A DNA stretch of 64,000 nt from Cercospora beticola (taxonomy: Eukaryota > Ascomycota > Dothideomycetes > Mycosphaerellales > Mycosphaerellaceae). This document shows positions 12,609 to 24,629 of the stretch, piece by piece (within the stretch, counting starts at the first letter, position 1; every line of letters begins with the position of its first letter). Below the pieces are notes generated by a model. The model did not search any database, had not been told where the DNA came from, and saw nothing but the letters and a program-made list of their open reading frames with translations. The stretch covers positions 310,001-374,000 of the forward strand of contig NC_088940.1 in assembly GCF_033473495.1 (NCBI RefSeq). The letters run 5' to 3'. The position numbers and the translations under genes are program-made.

Positions 12609-13169
12609 GCAATGGCAGAACTTCACAATCAGACACACAGTGGAAGCTTACTGTGGACTCGAGACAATCGAAGAGCTACTGGATGAGCCACGGTCGGTCA
12701 ACAGCCAGTGGCCACTACTGCTTCCTACAAACCGAATCCTCACGCCGGACCATTTGGAGCTGCCACTCGGTCAATTCATCGATGTCTCTGCCGAAGACGA
12801 CAATCATGAACAGCATACGGGGCTTCCGCGCGAGAAGTGGCAAGCAGTCCAGGAATAATGAAATGTCTGAATCAGCGCAGGAGCAAATTCGCTGCTTGAC
12901 ATTGCGGGATTGGGTCAATCCAGTCGCACCACATTGCAAACCTCAGTGCATATCTGGACTCACGCTGAACGACTAGAAGCCAAAAGGGAATGGCATTCAG
13001 CTATTTCTTCTATCGCACAGAGCGTTACAATCAGCGGACAGGGCAAGTGTGGAGGCGAAATCAGAGGCGCGGAAGGAAGGAGGATCCTCCGTACAGAACG
13101 TGATATACTACGGCTACAAGTTAGAACAATACCATATCTATATCAAATATTCTTGAAATGATCCAGCTT
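12609..13169. other. Intergenic between convergent genes
   Basis: The 3' ends of the PsiD-like gene and the GMC gene face each other here. Small frames of up to 125 codons carry no recognisable domain. It should hold both terminators. A TATATCAAATATTCTT stretch at about 13137 is AT-rich. Confidence 0.4.
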
Positions 13170-15122
13170 TCAACCACTTGTACCATTAACAATCAAGCTT
13201 GCAGCCCTCTCGGCCAAAGCATAGACAGTCGCCGTAGGATGACCACCAAGCTGGAATGGGATGGCCGAAGCATCCACAACTCGAACATTAGCAGTACCAT
13301 AGACTGTCAAGTTCGTATTCACCACACCGCCCCACTCTCTGGGTAGCATAGCAGCAGTTCCGACGCCATGCCATCCAGCACGGAAGTTGTCTTGCCAGTA
13401 TTCTTTCCACTCTGCATCACTTGCATCTTCGGAGACATTGCTGAAGCCGGGACGAGTTTCGGCCTGGACTTCGGCGGCGAAAGCTTCGGTTTTGAACATG
13501 TTTCTGACGAAGCGGGCAGATGCTGTGAGCATTTCCCAGTCGAATTCGAGAATGCCTGCCACGATGATGGTCAGCAAGAGATTGAGGCACAGTGCTCTGC
13601 CAGAAAGTGCTTACCCCAGTTCACGTTCACGTTTGGAGAATCTCCTGCACGCTCTGGGTTTCCACCTGAGATGTGGACGTTGCCGCGACCGAGCGGAATC
13701 CTGGTAATAGAGTCAGATGAAGGACACAGATATCGATGACGCGATGAAGATCATGCAAGGAATACTCACAGAGGCCAGAATTCAAGATTCAAGTGTGTGC
13801 TGTTCAAACTTTGACCAGAAAAGATCTCGACGGAAGGAATGAGAGTGCTGAAAATAGCCTCATATTGAACACGGAGAGAGTTGAGAATCTGGTCAGCGCT
13901 GAGAGTGCCGTTGATACCTTCCGAGATGGTATTGGCGTATTCGGACAGCGAGCTGTTTGTCCTCTCCTGGAAGTCCCCCGCATCATCACCGAAGATTTGC
14001 TCGTACGTGGCGTGGATGAGATATGGAGTTGTGATCTCGTCTCCAACGGGCGAAGGAAAGGTGATGTTGGATGAGTTGACCCGCTCGTAGTAGATGTTTC
14101 CTTGTAATTGGTCCTGAAGGTTCTCTCCGACACCAGGAAGGTCGATTTTGGCTTCGATGCTGTAGTTGGCGAGGAGGGCTTTGTTGCCGATTCCTGAGAA
14201 CTCGAGAATACCTGGTGAGCGATAGACACCTGCTGCAAGAATGACTTCCTTCCTCGCCGTGATGGTGGTTTGGTTGTTGGTGTTGGCAATCTCAACGCCG
14301 GTTGCTGTCAGTGTCGCGTTCTCGCCCTGAGCATCGGCGAATACGATTCTGAGACAGACTGTCTCGTCGAGCAGTTCGAGGTTCGTGCGACCGACAATTG
14401 GCAGGTAGTAAGCCTCGCGGGCAGATTCTCGAGTCTGTTCACGTTCGCCATTGATGGTAAACGCTGCTGGGTAGGTCGCAAGGCCTTCCGCTTTGCCACC
14501 ATTGAAATCCCTGTTGACACTGATGTCAAAGGCCGCAGAAGCATTCTTCAGAAGCTCCCAGTACGCTCGAGTACCTTGCGCAGGAAAAGAGACATTGAGA
14601 GGTCCAGAGGTGCCATGATAATCTGGATTGTATGTGTAACCTGCGTCTGCAAGGTCCTCACTTGGAACATCAAGTGTCTCTGAAGACTTGTAGAATGGGA
14701 GCAGGGTGTTCCACGACCAGTCTCCATCGTTGACTCGGCCCCAGTCATCGATAGATTGGGCATTAGGGCGAGAATAGACCTTGCCTGTTTACCTTTGTCA
14801 GTGCTTGAGTTAAACTGAATTGGCGCGACACAATGTTACCATTAATTTGACTGCTGCCTCCAACTGTCCTTCCTGCTGGCAGATCGAGAACTCGACCCTT
14901 TGCATATGTTTGTGGTGTGCTCCTGTATGACCAAGAGGCGGTCGAACCGTTGACCCCTGCTTCAACAATCAAGACTGTGTTGTTTGCCTCAGAGAGCTTG
15001 TTCGCCACAGCCAATCCTGCCGTGCCTCCACCACAGATAATGTAGTCATATTCGGTTTGCTGCTGAGCGTAGCTGCCAGCGATGGCTCCTAGGCCGAAGA
15101 TCAACGAACGAGTGGACGGCAT
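13170..15122 (-). CDS. Secreted GMC-family FAD oxidoreductase (589 aa)
   Basis: Exons are 15122-14840, 14784-13770, 13700-13615 and 13555-13170; all junctions keep frame and the sum is 590 codons. GMC enzymes oxidise alcohols, aldehydes or sugars with FAD. The ADP-binding motif is YIICGGGTAGLAVANKL after a signal-like segment (SLIFGLGAIAGSYAQ). GRTVGGSSQING matches the FAD signature, and the C-terminus has GWHGVGTAAM with the catalytic-type His and VVDASAIPFQLGGHPTATVYALAE with the second His. Several NXT/S sites agree with secretion. An ATG 24 bases upstream (15146) would give 597 residues; I prefer 15122 because it begins the signal peptide more cleanly. As a neighbour of the PsiD-like and A-only genes it may oxidise a pathway product outside the cell, or be an unrelated aryl-alcohol oxidase type. 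Confidence 0.92.
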
Positions 15123-16286
15123 ATTTGCCAGATGAGTGAACGACAATGTAAAGAGCGTATGACCTACCTCGGCGGACTAAGCGCCATTGCGCGCTGATAT
15201 ACCCTCTACTCCCTACTTCAGCATCGGCATCGATCCTTGAGGCTGTACTGCCACGGTGTTTCGCGGACTGACATGTGCGTGTTTAGTGATGAATCCCTGT
15301 ATGGGTGCATGGAAACCCATGAGCCCAGACCCTTGGAAGTAGCGCCCCAAGACGTGCTAATTAGCGAGGGTCGAAAACATCAACATATTCTTCGACATCC
15401 ACTTCGCCCGATGTGGTCGTTGGGTCATCAATATTCATTGAAGGACATAGTGAGGGTCTGTGGTACGATGTCGATAGTGACGAGCTGCCACTGCAGCCCT
15501 AAAGAAATCTTCAGCTCATTGGTAGACCAAAATAGGACGAACAGCGATGCCCGAAGAAGGCATAAGCGCTATACAATGCGCAAGACCGCTAGTGCTTTCA
15601 ACAAATTTTGCCTTTATTGTCCCCGTGTGATACTTCTCTAGGGCGGCCAGATTGAGATTGCGAATAGCTGTCAGGCTGTGTTTCCGGCATGTTGACCGTC
15701 ACGTGTCGATCCGTAGCCCGGCAGATCCTGTGATGGCGGACGCGGATCTGCTTCGCGCCTGTGCGTGAAGGTCGTCATCGACGCAAAAGTCTGGGGACAT
15801 CTTTTTGAGCCTTTGAAGATGGCGGAGACAAAGCTGAAGTCGTGATCCCGAACGCTAACTAGTGAAAGTAGTTCGTTCGCCTGAAGGAGGTAATGGCGAG
15901 ATTGGGACACACCAAAACGTCGCACCCATAAAGATCAGAAGCGTTCCAGCCTGAGTGAACCACATTTCAGCCCCACGATGGATCTGGTCGTCCTTGTGAT
16001 GATGTTGCAGAGCGCGGAGGTGCGCGGAGATGGTAGGGACCGAGACCTGGATGCCAAGCCAGGCCGGTGGATATTTGCCTCAGGCATGAAACATTTGTAG
16101 CAGTCTGCAGTCTGATAGCGTTCTGACGTGCGAAGCTTGGAGACAATACGCGGAATATGGGAAGTGCTGGTGATGCAGGGCAGTGTACAAAGCAGCGAGA
16201 CTATTCCGCTCTACTGGCCATCGTTCCGTGCCCGAAAGAGCATACAAGGTGCCGATAGAAAGCTGCGTTGAGTCCATTCACTGCTC
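15123..16286. other. Intergenic, promoter of the GMC gene
   Basis: About 1.16 kb between the GMC start and the AAA-protein stop, both genes on the minus strand. A frame at 15237-15641 and another at 15671-15925 have no domain or codon pattern I trust. I see no repeat or RNA gene. Confidence 0.4.
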
Positions 16287-18557
16287 TCACGCAAAACTTA
16301 TGCCTCTTCGCACCCTCATAGTGGCCTGTACCACCAACCTACCCAACCCAGCCTGGAACCAGTCAGGCACGGGATACCTCAACCCGCTTCCATCACCTCC
16401 AAACCCGGCCTGCACACAGATCACGCTCCTCAAATGTCCCATTCCAAGCTGCTCCCCTTTACTCTTTGCCAGCAGGCGTCCAGTCTTGACCAAATTCTTG
16501 ATCTCCCTCCCATTGAGTTCCAATTCTGCCAGATCAAACATTTCGTCATCTGTGATGCCGCTGTAGTGTTGTGGGAAATCTTCCGACGCCCGGATGAAAG
16601 TTTGCCAGATATGGTGGCGGGCGCGGAAGTCGAGAGGAGGGTAGTCGATGGCGAGGTCGATGCGGGATTTGAACGCTCTGTCGAATGCTGCAACGCGGTT
16701 CGTGGTGAGGAACAGGCAGCCGGGGTAGTATTCCAGCAGGCGGAGAAAGACTGCGAGTATATGGTTAGATCCGGCCTCAGAGGGGGATCAAAAGGAAGAG
16801 TGTAAGCTTACTTGAGACCAATCGATTTCGATGAAGGTCGGTGAGTTGGCGCTGTTCGAGAAAGACGTCTGCTTCATCGAGGAGTAAGACCGCGCCCCAC
16901 TTGGCACATATGTCCAGCACGTCTTGGAGTTTCTCCTCCATGGTTTCGACATCGAAGCCCAATTGTCCCGCGCTAACGACATACAGTGGCACCTTCATCT
17001 CTTCTGCCACGGCTTCCGCTGTCAATGTCTTCCCCAGCCCGGGAGGGCCATGGAGAAGCATGATCATGCCTTGACCCTTGCCCTCGATGACATCGTCGAA
17101 CGCATCTTCTTTGTTGAGATGTGATTGGACGAAAGCTAGGATGAGATCTTTGTAGTCGTGCGGGAGGAACAAGTGCTTGAAAGCTGCTGCGCTGAATGTG
17201 ATGTCATCGATGTTGTCGACGGCGAAGGTGGCCCATTGTTTAGTTGTCATATCGTAGCCTTTGACGAATGGAGCGCAAAGATGGTAAAGGTCTTCCGATA
17301 GTTTCATGGGAGCAGCTTCTACTTGTTTCCTTCTTCTCTTCGAGGACTTCTTCGCTTTAGGTCTTGGAGTGACAGCAAAAGGGTCGAAGTAAGGATCCGG
17401 TCGCGGTGGCATAGTGTCTTTTGGAGGCAATGCGCTTGGGTCAAGTGCAGATAGCAAACTCGGAGTGTCTGTTTGCGAGTAGTACATGGCGGTATCAACA
17501 ACGATCCGTCCGTGGTCAATCTGCAGTCCTCGGTTAGGTCCTGTGTCGATCGTTGCCCAGCGATCATACGTACCTGACGCACACGACGCCGCTGATCAGC
17601 TGGAATCACACGACCTGAATAGGCTTTGTAATGCCAGCCTTGCAAGTTCACAAAGTCGCGACCTCTGCTTGTCGTCACGCTAATGATCTCCTGCTGCCGT
17701 GGGTGGAATTGCAGTGGCACAGCGTCCAAATCGTGGAGAGCTTTAAGTCCATCGTAGGCGCCGATGAGAAGATATCCCTGTTCCCATCCGAACTTCACGC
17801 CGTCGTAACCAACATGACGAACGGTGAGCTCGAGAAACAGTTCGTCTCGGATAGATGTGTATCTGCTGCTCAAAAAGCTGTAGATCCGATCTCCCTCCTC
17901 CAACGTTGTGGCGACCTCAGTATCCGGAGTGAAGACGAGCCAGGCGTCCTGGAATTCCGCCTGTCCCTCTCGCAAAATGTCTTGTTTGAGCGCCAAGAGA
18001 GGTCGGATCTCAGGCTCGATGATGCTTGTGAAGAGGGTGAAAACTTGAGACTCGGTGCTGTCGTGGGGAATGGTGGCCTGGACAGTTTCGTATTGAGTCC
18101 AACAGTGAACGAAGTCGTGGAATGGCGCCCTGAAAGTGAGATTGGTGGTGGTGCTCGAAAAGCCGCGGTAGCCTTCAAACACAGTGGCCAGCAGTCTACG
18201 CAGCGCTGGATTTTGCACCGTGACCGAGTGTAGTGAAAGCCCTTCGTCAAACTCGCTGTTTCGTTCGCGTCGGTCTACCAAGGCATATTTGAGGCTCTCG
18301 GCATGCTTGCTGATATCCGGATCTTCGCCAGCTTTCCAAGGCTTCCACGGCTCGGTGGGGTCCTTGCGGTAGAGCTGTCGAACAGCAATCTCAGTTCCAA
18401 TCTGACCTTTGCTGATGCTCGTATCGGGCACTTTCTCGCCTGGAGGTGGCGGAGGCGAGATTGCCTCATTCAGGTCGGCATCGATCGAAGGCATGCCGTT
18501 GCTCTGGTTGAGGAAGGCATTGAAATCGAAGTTGTCCAATGGGTCGCTGCTGTTCAT
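16287..18557 (-). CDS. Fungal AAA+ ATPase with N-terminal DUF7025-like region (718 aa)
   Basis: Three exons (18557-17574, 17520-16812, 16750-16287) sum to 719 codons. The N-terminal half matches the fungus-specific region found before a single AAA module in this family (FVHCWTQYE, LIGAYDGLKALHDLDAVPLQFH). A basic patch KKSSKRRRK precedes the ATPase. Walker A is GPPGLGKT, Walker B is AVLLLDEADVF, and sensor-1 with the arginine region is FLTTNRVAAFDRAFKSRIDLAIDYP. It ends with a short helical lid and a tail. These proteins are common in filamentous fungi, often many per genome, with poorly known roles in remodelling protein complexes. It lies between the two biosynthetic blocks and is probably not part of the pathway. 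Confidence 0.92.
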
Positions 18558-20305
18558 CTCGCCACGAGCGGTCTCCTTCCTGAGGCGCTGCGAGGGGATG
18601 TAGAAGGGTCAATTGTCGTGAGAAGGATTCCTCGTGGTGCAGCGTTTGGAATGGTTTGACGGGCAATCACCGTCGCCAGCTCAGCCTGCTGTCTCATGCC
18701 GCATAGCTGCAGGCTGCGGTGCAGCTCACCGGTCCATGGTCCAATGAGACGTGCAGACGCATTCGCGGTCTGCGTTCATTGAGGTACAGATAGAGCTTCG
18801 TTCAGCCCGGTATCCAACCACTTCCACTTCCTGCTGTCGTGTTTGAGGTCGTGATGAGGCCCCCGCTTTGCAGAGGGCGTTGCCATCAGTACGCCGAGAG
18901 GGCGATGCCCGTCTGCTCCCCAACACAACAGTGCGTCCCACACCGCCGTGCGGTGCGATGCGGATGCATCGTCTCTGTCTCCTTCGCATTGGTGGTGGAT
19001 GAAGAGCGGACAGAAGGAAAGCTGCTGTTTACTGTGTCTTTGCAAGAGTTGCTCCGTGCTCCGAACTTCGCCCAGCATGACACAATATATATTCCCGGAT
19101 TCACCTCACCTTTCGAAGGCAATGATTCTTCCTTGAAAGTCAGCCGCTGTAAGGGCGATATTTCTCGATCACATCCAGACATGAAACTTATTCAAGCAAT
19201 CTTCGACATTGCATTGGCACCTGGCGCGACAAGTGCCTTTCCGGCAGCACTAGAAGCACCTCGAGATCCTTCCTACCAGGTAAGCTGCGCGACAGTCCTA
19301 TACTGTGTTCTCTACACAACCTTGTCATAGCAGCCAAGAGCACGAAAAACTCATCCATTGCGGGCTTCGCGTACGCACAGCGTGTCAATGCTCATGTTCG
19401 AGCACTCCAAGCACGTGCTATGGGAATGCCGAGTGCTCTACTTGATCGCAAGAACCTGTACAAACAGACTTGATTATTTCGTATTCGTGAACAAAGCAGA
19501 CGGGATCCGATCCTACATACTAGCCCCAAGGCATCAGATTCGAAGCGAAGACCACCACCAGTCGTTGTACAAACACTGTACTCGCTATGTAAAAATCCTA
19601 GGTCCGAGAGCAAATTTGGAACCTGGAAGATGCCGGAATCTGAATTACTGTGCTGGCCGAGGCGATCAGCCGGTCGAGTAGAGGCGGAGAAGTCTTGTGG
19701 ATCTGTTGGAGAATGGCTTTCTGTTTTACAAGACTATTCATACCCTTATCTACGTCCTAACTTTTGGACCTCTATTTTGTGCGATTGGAAAATTCGACGA
19801 GACATGTCGTAAGTCGGACTGCACTCCTGCCTCTCGTCAAGCTCTCATTACGGTCATAAGGCATTAGATGCGGCCAATTACTATCACTGCGTAGCCGTCA
19901 CTTCTGTTCTTCAGAAACACTGCATATCTAGAACAGGCAGAGTTAATATCGAGACGCCGCCTCTTGAATGCTGGGTGTCTGTCCTAAGCAGAATTTGAGT
20001 CAAATCGAGCGCCAGTACCAGCATGGTGCTGAGCATGGACGTGCAGCCTCAAGGCATGTTCGCGGAGGTCTTCTCGGCTGTAGCGGTCGAGTTGCAGGGA
20101 AAATGACACAACGTTCTACTTTGACAAGGGTCAGCACTGATTCGCTGTGTGCGTTGAGTCTGTACCTAGATCTCGCATACAAACTCTCAAACGCCGAATT
20201 GGTGGCACGCGACTGACAATCGCGCTCGTCTCTTGATTTTAAACGGCTTTGGAATATTCGTCTACTATTTAGGCATCGCCATACATTAGACAACGATAAG
20301 TGCCA
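18558..20305. other. Intergenic, possible short secreted ORF at 19181
   Basis: A 1.75 kb gap with no firm gene. On the plus strand an ATG at 19181 opens a signal-like N-terminus (MKLIQAIFDIAL) ending at a good donor (CAG|GTAAGC, 19280), with a TCATAG acceptor at about 19331. The following exon reads open to 19681 in one frame, but the result has no recognisable domain. I list the candidate separately. Confidence 0.4.
19181..19681 (+). CDS. Candidate small secreted protein, weak support
   Basis: The first exon (19181-19279) encodes a short hydrophobic start followed by APGATSAFPAALEAP, which looks like a signal and pro-region. A 51-base intron with GTAAGC...CATAG would join it in phase 0 to a frame ending at 19681. 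The second exon is rich in Arg and His and shows no family resemblance. It could equally be chance; transcripts are needed to decide. Confidence 0.22.
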
Positions 20306-21599
20306 TCACACCTCCGGATTGCCACCGTGCCCAGTTGGCACACCGTCGAGCCAACGCTTCTTGTTGCCGCCGCCAGACTGTCGTCTCTCGCCTTCCTGCG
20401 GGGAATTTCCTGGCTCCTCAGCTGGCTCTGGCTCCTTCGTGACAGCATAAGTGATATAGGTCTGGTCAGAGGTCGTGCCAGCAGGACCCAGAAACCACAG
20501 ATCGCTGCCCTCAAATTGCTGGTTCACATCCTCTCCCGCGAGTTCAGGAACCTCGCAATCGATAGGGCAAGTGCCGTCTGCTGCGTTTTGAGATATGCTG
20601 CACGAGATGGGAGTCAACAGCGGAGACGCAGGCGGCGAGACTGGCGTAAAATTGACTGGATTGTTGTCTGGAGGTTGTCCTTGTTGCGGATATTTGTTGA
20701 CGCCAAGCCCTTGACCGGTTCGCGAGCCTCCCATGCCGCTGTCAACGATGCGGATCTCGCCGTTGAGTCCGCCTGCGTTGTTGAGTTGGAAGAGAATCGC
20801 GTCGTCGAGAGTAATAGCCCCTGGTGCAGCGAACAATGGCAGGCCACTCCCTGACTCCTTGCCCGAGCCAAGACCACTTTCTATACGCTTGTCTATACCC
20901 CCTCCCGCTGGGTTTTGCAGGAATTCGTAAGGATTGTCAGCTCGTGCAATGGCGAACGTGGGATTCGGCGGGATCTCATAGACAGTCTTGGTTGATGGCT
21001 CGTCATAGACCGTCGACTCAGTCTAGAACATGTCAGCACGGACCATTCGATCGGGATAACAAATCGCGTACCTTGTAGGGCTTGGAGACAGTCTTGGTGG
21101 TGGTCACTGTCGTGGTCTGGGTAGTCTTTGGCTTCAGAGACAAGCATTTGCAGGCGCTGGTGATCTCGCTAGACTTCTTGTAGCTAGAGAGGCAAGACGG
21201 CTTCTGCACAGGATAGCCATAGCGTTTGTCAAGATCCGGTTCCGCATCGCGCTTGCGAGTACCGCCTTCAACGGGCTCGCGGGCAGGAATCCGGGAAGGG
21301 TAAGCACAGCCAGTGATGGTTGTCGTTGCCGTCGTGGTGGCCGGCTTCGTGACGGTCTTCGTGTAGATGGTAGAATAGGCGGTTGTGGTCTGGCACTTGG
21401 TCACGGTCTTCGTGGCAGTCTTCGGGACCTTCAGGTACGAGGAGCAGTAGGCAGAGACTGACGACACCTGTTTGGCCTGCGAGCATTTTTTGTTGACAGA
21501 CGAGCACTGGTACGAAGGAGGACTGTTGCCTCGTTCCTCGAGGGGAATGTTGGCTGCACCGGCACCAACAACGGTTGCGAGAAGTAGGGTTTTGAACAT
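20306..21599 (-). CDS. Secreted protein with Thr/Val repeats and Kex2-like sites (414 aa)
   Basis: Two exons (21599-21072 and 21022-20306) sum to 415 codons; the intron is 49 bases. A signal peptide (MFKTLLLATVVGAGAA) is followed by LEER. A domain with about nine Cys contains repeated T-x-T/V runs (KTVTKPATTTATTTITG, TTTVTTTKTVSKP). Dibasic sites RKRDAEPDLDKR and IDKR suggest processing by the Kex2 protease. The second half is Pro, Gly and Asn rich, with a segment AITLDDAILFQLNN reminiscent of fungal cell-surface protein modules. The T-rich stretches are likely O-mannosylated. It is probably a wall-associated or secreted protein that is cut in the Golgi; the exact role is unknown. It is divergent from SQT1. 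Confidence 0.86.
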
Positions 21600-22396
21600 G
21601 GTGGCGCTGGGGCGATATGGAGATCTGATGAGTGATGGACCAGCAGGTCACGCCGTTGTGAGAGGCGCTGCATACTTGTACCTGCAGGTCTTGTCTGCAC
21701 AGACGCAGGCGCACGACACGTGGAATCGGACATTCCGTAGAGGCGTCCGTATTGCCGCCTCGTCCCAAAACGCCATGTGGTGTCCATACGCCTAATTGAG
21801 GCCTAAGCAGGACCGATGCGGACTAGCCACGCTGCCACGTGGGAGTAGAGTTGCGGTGCATTGATCTGGACCGCTTGGCAGTGCTGTCTGGCCAGAGAAG
21901 GCCATGGCTTGCCTTTGCAGGCGAGATTGCGGGCGTTCTGACACTGGCCATGGACTGCGAGGCGGCGAGAAGGGTTTTTGCATTCGATCGGTTCATCATA
22001 TACAGACAGCTGCTGTTTCCCCAGCGGACAGTGCTTCCATGCTGCGGTGAAGGTGACGTTTGTCCTGACCCGTCGCCAAGGAGCAAAGTCATGCACGGTA
22101 GTCTGGTATCAGCCCTTCTATATGGCAGCGATATGGCGGATGGCTTCGTGTCAAGCGGTGCTGCCGGAAGGTCGACGAGATCAAGATTGTGAAGAAGAGA
22201 ATCGAGAGGGCGACGATCGGGACCTCGAGGCGGTGTGACAGCAGATGACTAAGCTCGGATCGGAAGAACTTGCAGGCCGACAGCTTGCGATGACATCGAT
22301 TTCAGATTTCAAAGCAGCTCGTTGAAATAAATTCCATGTTCGCGGGAACCGATTCTCGTCCCCACTCCAAGCCATACACACTTTCACAGAATCAAA
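21600..22396. promoter_or_regulatory. Divergent promoter region, secreted protein / SQT1
   Basis: About 800 bases separate the two divergent start codons (21599 minus, 22397 plus). Frames of up to 117 codons lack any domain. No binding motif stands out. Confidence 0.4.
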
Positions 22397-23926
22397 ATGG
22401 CCGAACAAAACCCCCACGAAGAAGATGCCGCGATGCTGGATCCCAATGAGGCCGAGGAGATCGTGGAAGATGACGGCGATGCGGCCATGGACTCGGGAGA
22501 TGAAGATGACGGACAAGGCGAGGTGCAACAGACGATACAGCTGCAAAACGACAGCGTGGCACACTTTGATGGGCACAAAGACAGTGTATACTGCGTCGCG
22601 CAACACCCCTTGCGACCAGAACTCGTGGCGACAGGAGGAGGAGATGACACGGCATATCTGTGGGATGCAACACCCGAGCCGGGGCCAGTTCTGCCTGCCA
22701 GCTACGAGACAAATCCTCAGCCAAAGGAGCGAAAATCACAGGAGATTGTGGCTAGGCTAGGGCCACAAGATGAAACAGTCAACGCGATTGCATTCACCCT
22801 ACCAAGAGGGGAGTTCATCGTTACAGGAACAGCAGCGGGGACACTGAACGTATTCACGACACCTACATCACAATCCTCCGAAGCCAAGTTGGTCGCTTCG
22901 GCGAAAGAAGTCGACGACATCACTTGGATACTGCCATGTCCTTCCTCGAACGAGCAGTACGCCAACACAATAGCACTGGGTGCCGCAGATGGAAGTGTCT
23001 GGGTTTACACCATTGAGGGGCAAAGCTTGAACATGGTGCAATCATTCTTCCTCCACCAAACACCTTGCACAGCCGGAGCTTGGACACCAGGAGGCCAATT
23101 ACTTGCCACAGTCGACGAAGCCAGCTCTCTTTTCGTTTGGGATGTGTTCGGCGAGGCAGCAGCTGCTGGAGTCACGAATCCCAATGGCAGTCAAGCTCTC
23201 ATCCAACTCACGGCCGAGGACGAACGCTTCAAGGTCGACGGAGGCTTGTACTCCGCCGCGATCTCGCCTGGTGGCGGCATCGTAGCAGTCGGAGGTGCAT
23301 TCGGCAACGTTCGTGTTGTCTCTCTGCCTAGGCTCTCAGCCCAACAACAGTCCACAGTGGGCACAAAAGGTGCAGGCGCAAAAGCCAAAGCTGGAGGCGC
23401 CAAGCAAGCCCCAGCCGCGTCTTCAACAGGCAACTTTGGTCAGATTCTCGCAGCGTTCGCCGCACAAACTGACGGTATCGAAACACTGGACTTTTCCCAA
23501 CCGCCCCTCACGCTACTCGCCGCCGGCAGTGTCGACGGCAGCATCGCCATCTTCGACGCGGCGAAGAACTTTTCAGTACGTCGGCACATCAAAGACGCTC
23601 ACGCCCTGGACGAAGTCCCGCACGCGGTCATCAAAGTCGAGTTCACCAAAACACCCCTCGGAACGGCGAACCCTCGTGGCCACTTGCTCACATCTTGCGG
23701 AAACGATGGCGTTGTGCGGAGGTGGGATGTTCGAGGCGGAATGGCAGCTTCAGCAGACCAAGGCTTGTTGAAGGAGTGGAAGGGGCACATTGAGAACGAT
23801 GGGGAAAGAGGAGGCATTTTGGGCTTCGTGCAGGGGAACGGCAGCTCAGAATCGGGTGTCGCGGGCAAGTATGTGGTGACGGCGGGAGATGATGGCGTGA
23901 GTTTGGTATTCGACTGGAAGGAGTAG
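22397..23926 (+). CDS. SQT1: WD40 ribosome-assembly chaperone Sqt1 (AAMP type)
   Basis: This intronless 509-residue protein has an acidic N-terminus (about 1-50) followed by a WD40 propeller. Repeats are seen at HKDSVYCVAQHP...DDTAYLWD, then DETVNAIAF..., TLNVF, GSVWVYTIEG, SSLFVWDVFGEA and finally NDGVVRRWDVRGG and DDGVSLVFDWKE. This order and the acidic leader fit Sqt1, the chaperone that captures nascent uL16 (Rpl10) for 60S ribosome assembly; AAMP is the animal relative. The start follows AAAATGG. It is a housekeeping gene and interrupts the biosynthetic region. Confidence 0.88.
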   Translation: MAEQNPHEEDAAMLDPNEAEEIVEDDGDAAMDSGDEDDGQGEVQQTIQLQNDSVAHFDGHKDSVYCVAQHPLRPELVATGGGDDTAYLWDATPEPGPVLPASYETNPQPKERKSQEIVARLGPQDETVNAIAFTLPRGEFIVTGTAAGTLNVFTTPTSQSSEAKLVASAKEVDDITWILPCPSSNEQYANTIALGAADGSVWVYTIEGQSLNMVQSFFLHQTPCTAGAWTPGGQLLATVDEASSLFVWDVFGEAAAAGVTNPNGSQALIQLTAEDERFKVDGGLYSAAISPGGGIVAVGGAFGNVRVVSLPRLSAQQQSTVGTKGAGAKAKAGGAKQAPAASSTGNFGQILAAFAAQTDGIETLDFSQPPLTLLAAGSVDGSIAIFDAAKNFSVRRHIKDAHALDEVPHAVIKVEFTKTPLGTANPRGHLLTSCGNDGVVRRWDVRGGMAASADQGLLKEWKGHIENDGERGGILGFVQGNGSSESGVAGKYVVTAGDDGVSLVFDWKE

Positions 23927-24629
23927 CGACAATCAAAAGTTCTGTTGAAAGCATGGCTGAGCGCATAGATGTAGATACCCCGCCGCGAAAGTGAAATGAA
24001 ATATCGACCCACGAAGTCGCCACAAGGCGCTGGCACTCTGCGAATCAGATCACTATCGGTTCCACAGAGCTCAGATTTTCGACAACGCAGCAGGGCTTCG
24101 GACGATTCTTGTCACGCTCTCTGTCCACAACACTTCCGGTTTCTATTTCCCGGTGTCCTGGGTTTGCCTTTAAGTCACAGGCAGGATTGTCCTCCACTGG
24201 CTTTCTGAGACGTGCAAAGGGCCAACGCGTTGTGCTCTGCGGACTCGGCTTGGGAGTGGCCTCAGAAGGAAGACCGCCGCCACTAGGACTCAGAACTCAG
24301 CAGAACTCAAAGACACCAGACCCGGCGTGTTGATGATGACGTAATGTGCCTCGCAAACCCACGCTCCTCAGTCCAGCTGGCATACACTTCTCGCCACCGA
24401 GGTTGCAACAGGGATCACTCCGGACGGTGTGAGAAGTCGAACGGGTGTCAAAATCCAATGATTCACAATGGCATTCGTGCGTGACGCTGGCAGCCGGCTC
24501 ATATCAGCGGCTGAGAGAATTGCCGAGGACCATGGGAGGAGTTGTGCAGATCATCGAGCGAGCTCGTCTCGATGCTCGGCGAAGGCGTTGCACTTCCATC
24601 TTTGGCCTCATCTGCGCATCCATTGAGAC
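23927..24629. other. Intergenic, promoter of the second MFS gene
   Basis: About 700 bases between SQT1 and the MFS gene on the same strand. It should hold the SQT1 terminator and the MFS promoter. A CGGACTCGG element lies near 24239. No gene or repeat is supported. Confidence 0.4.
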
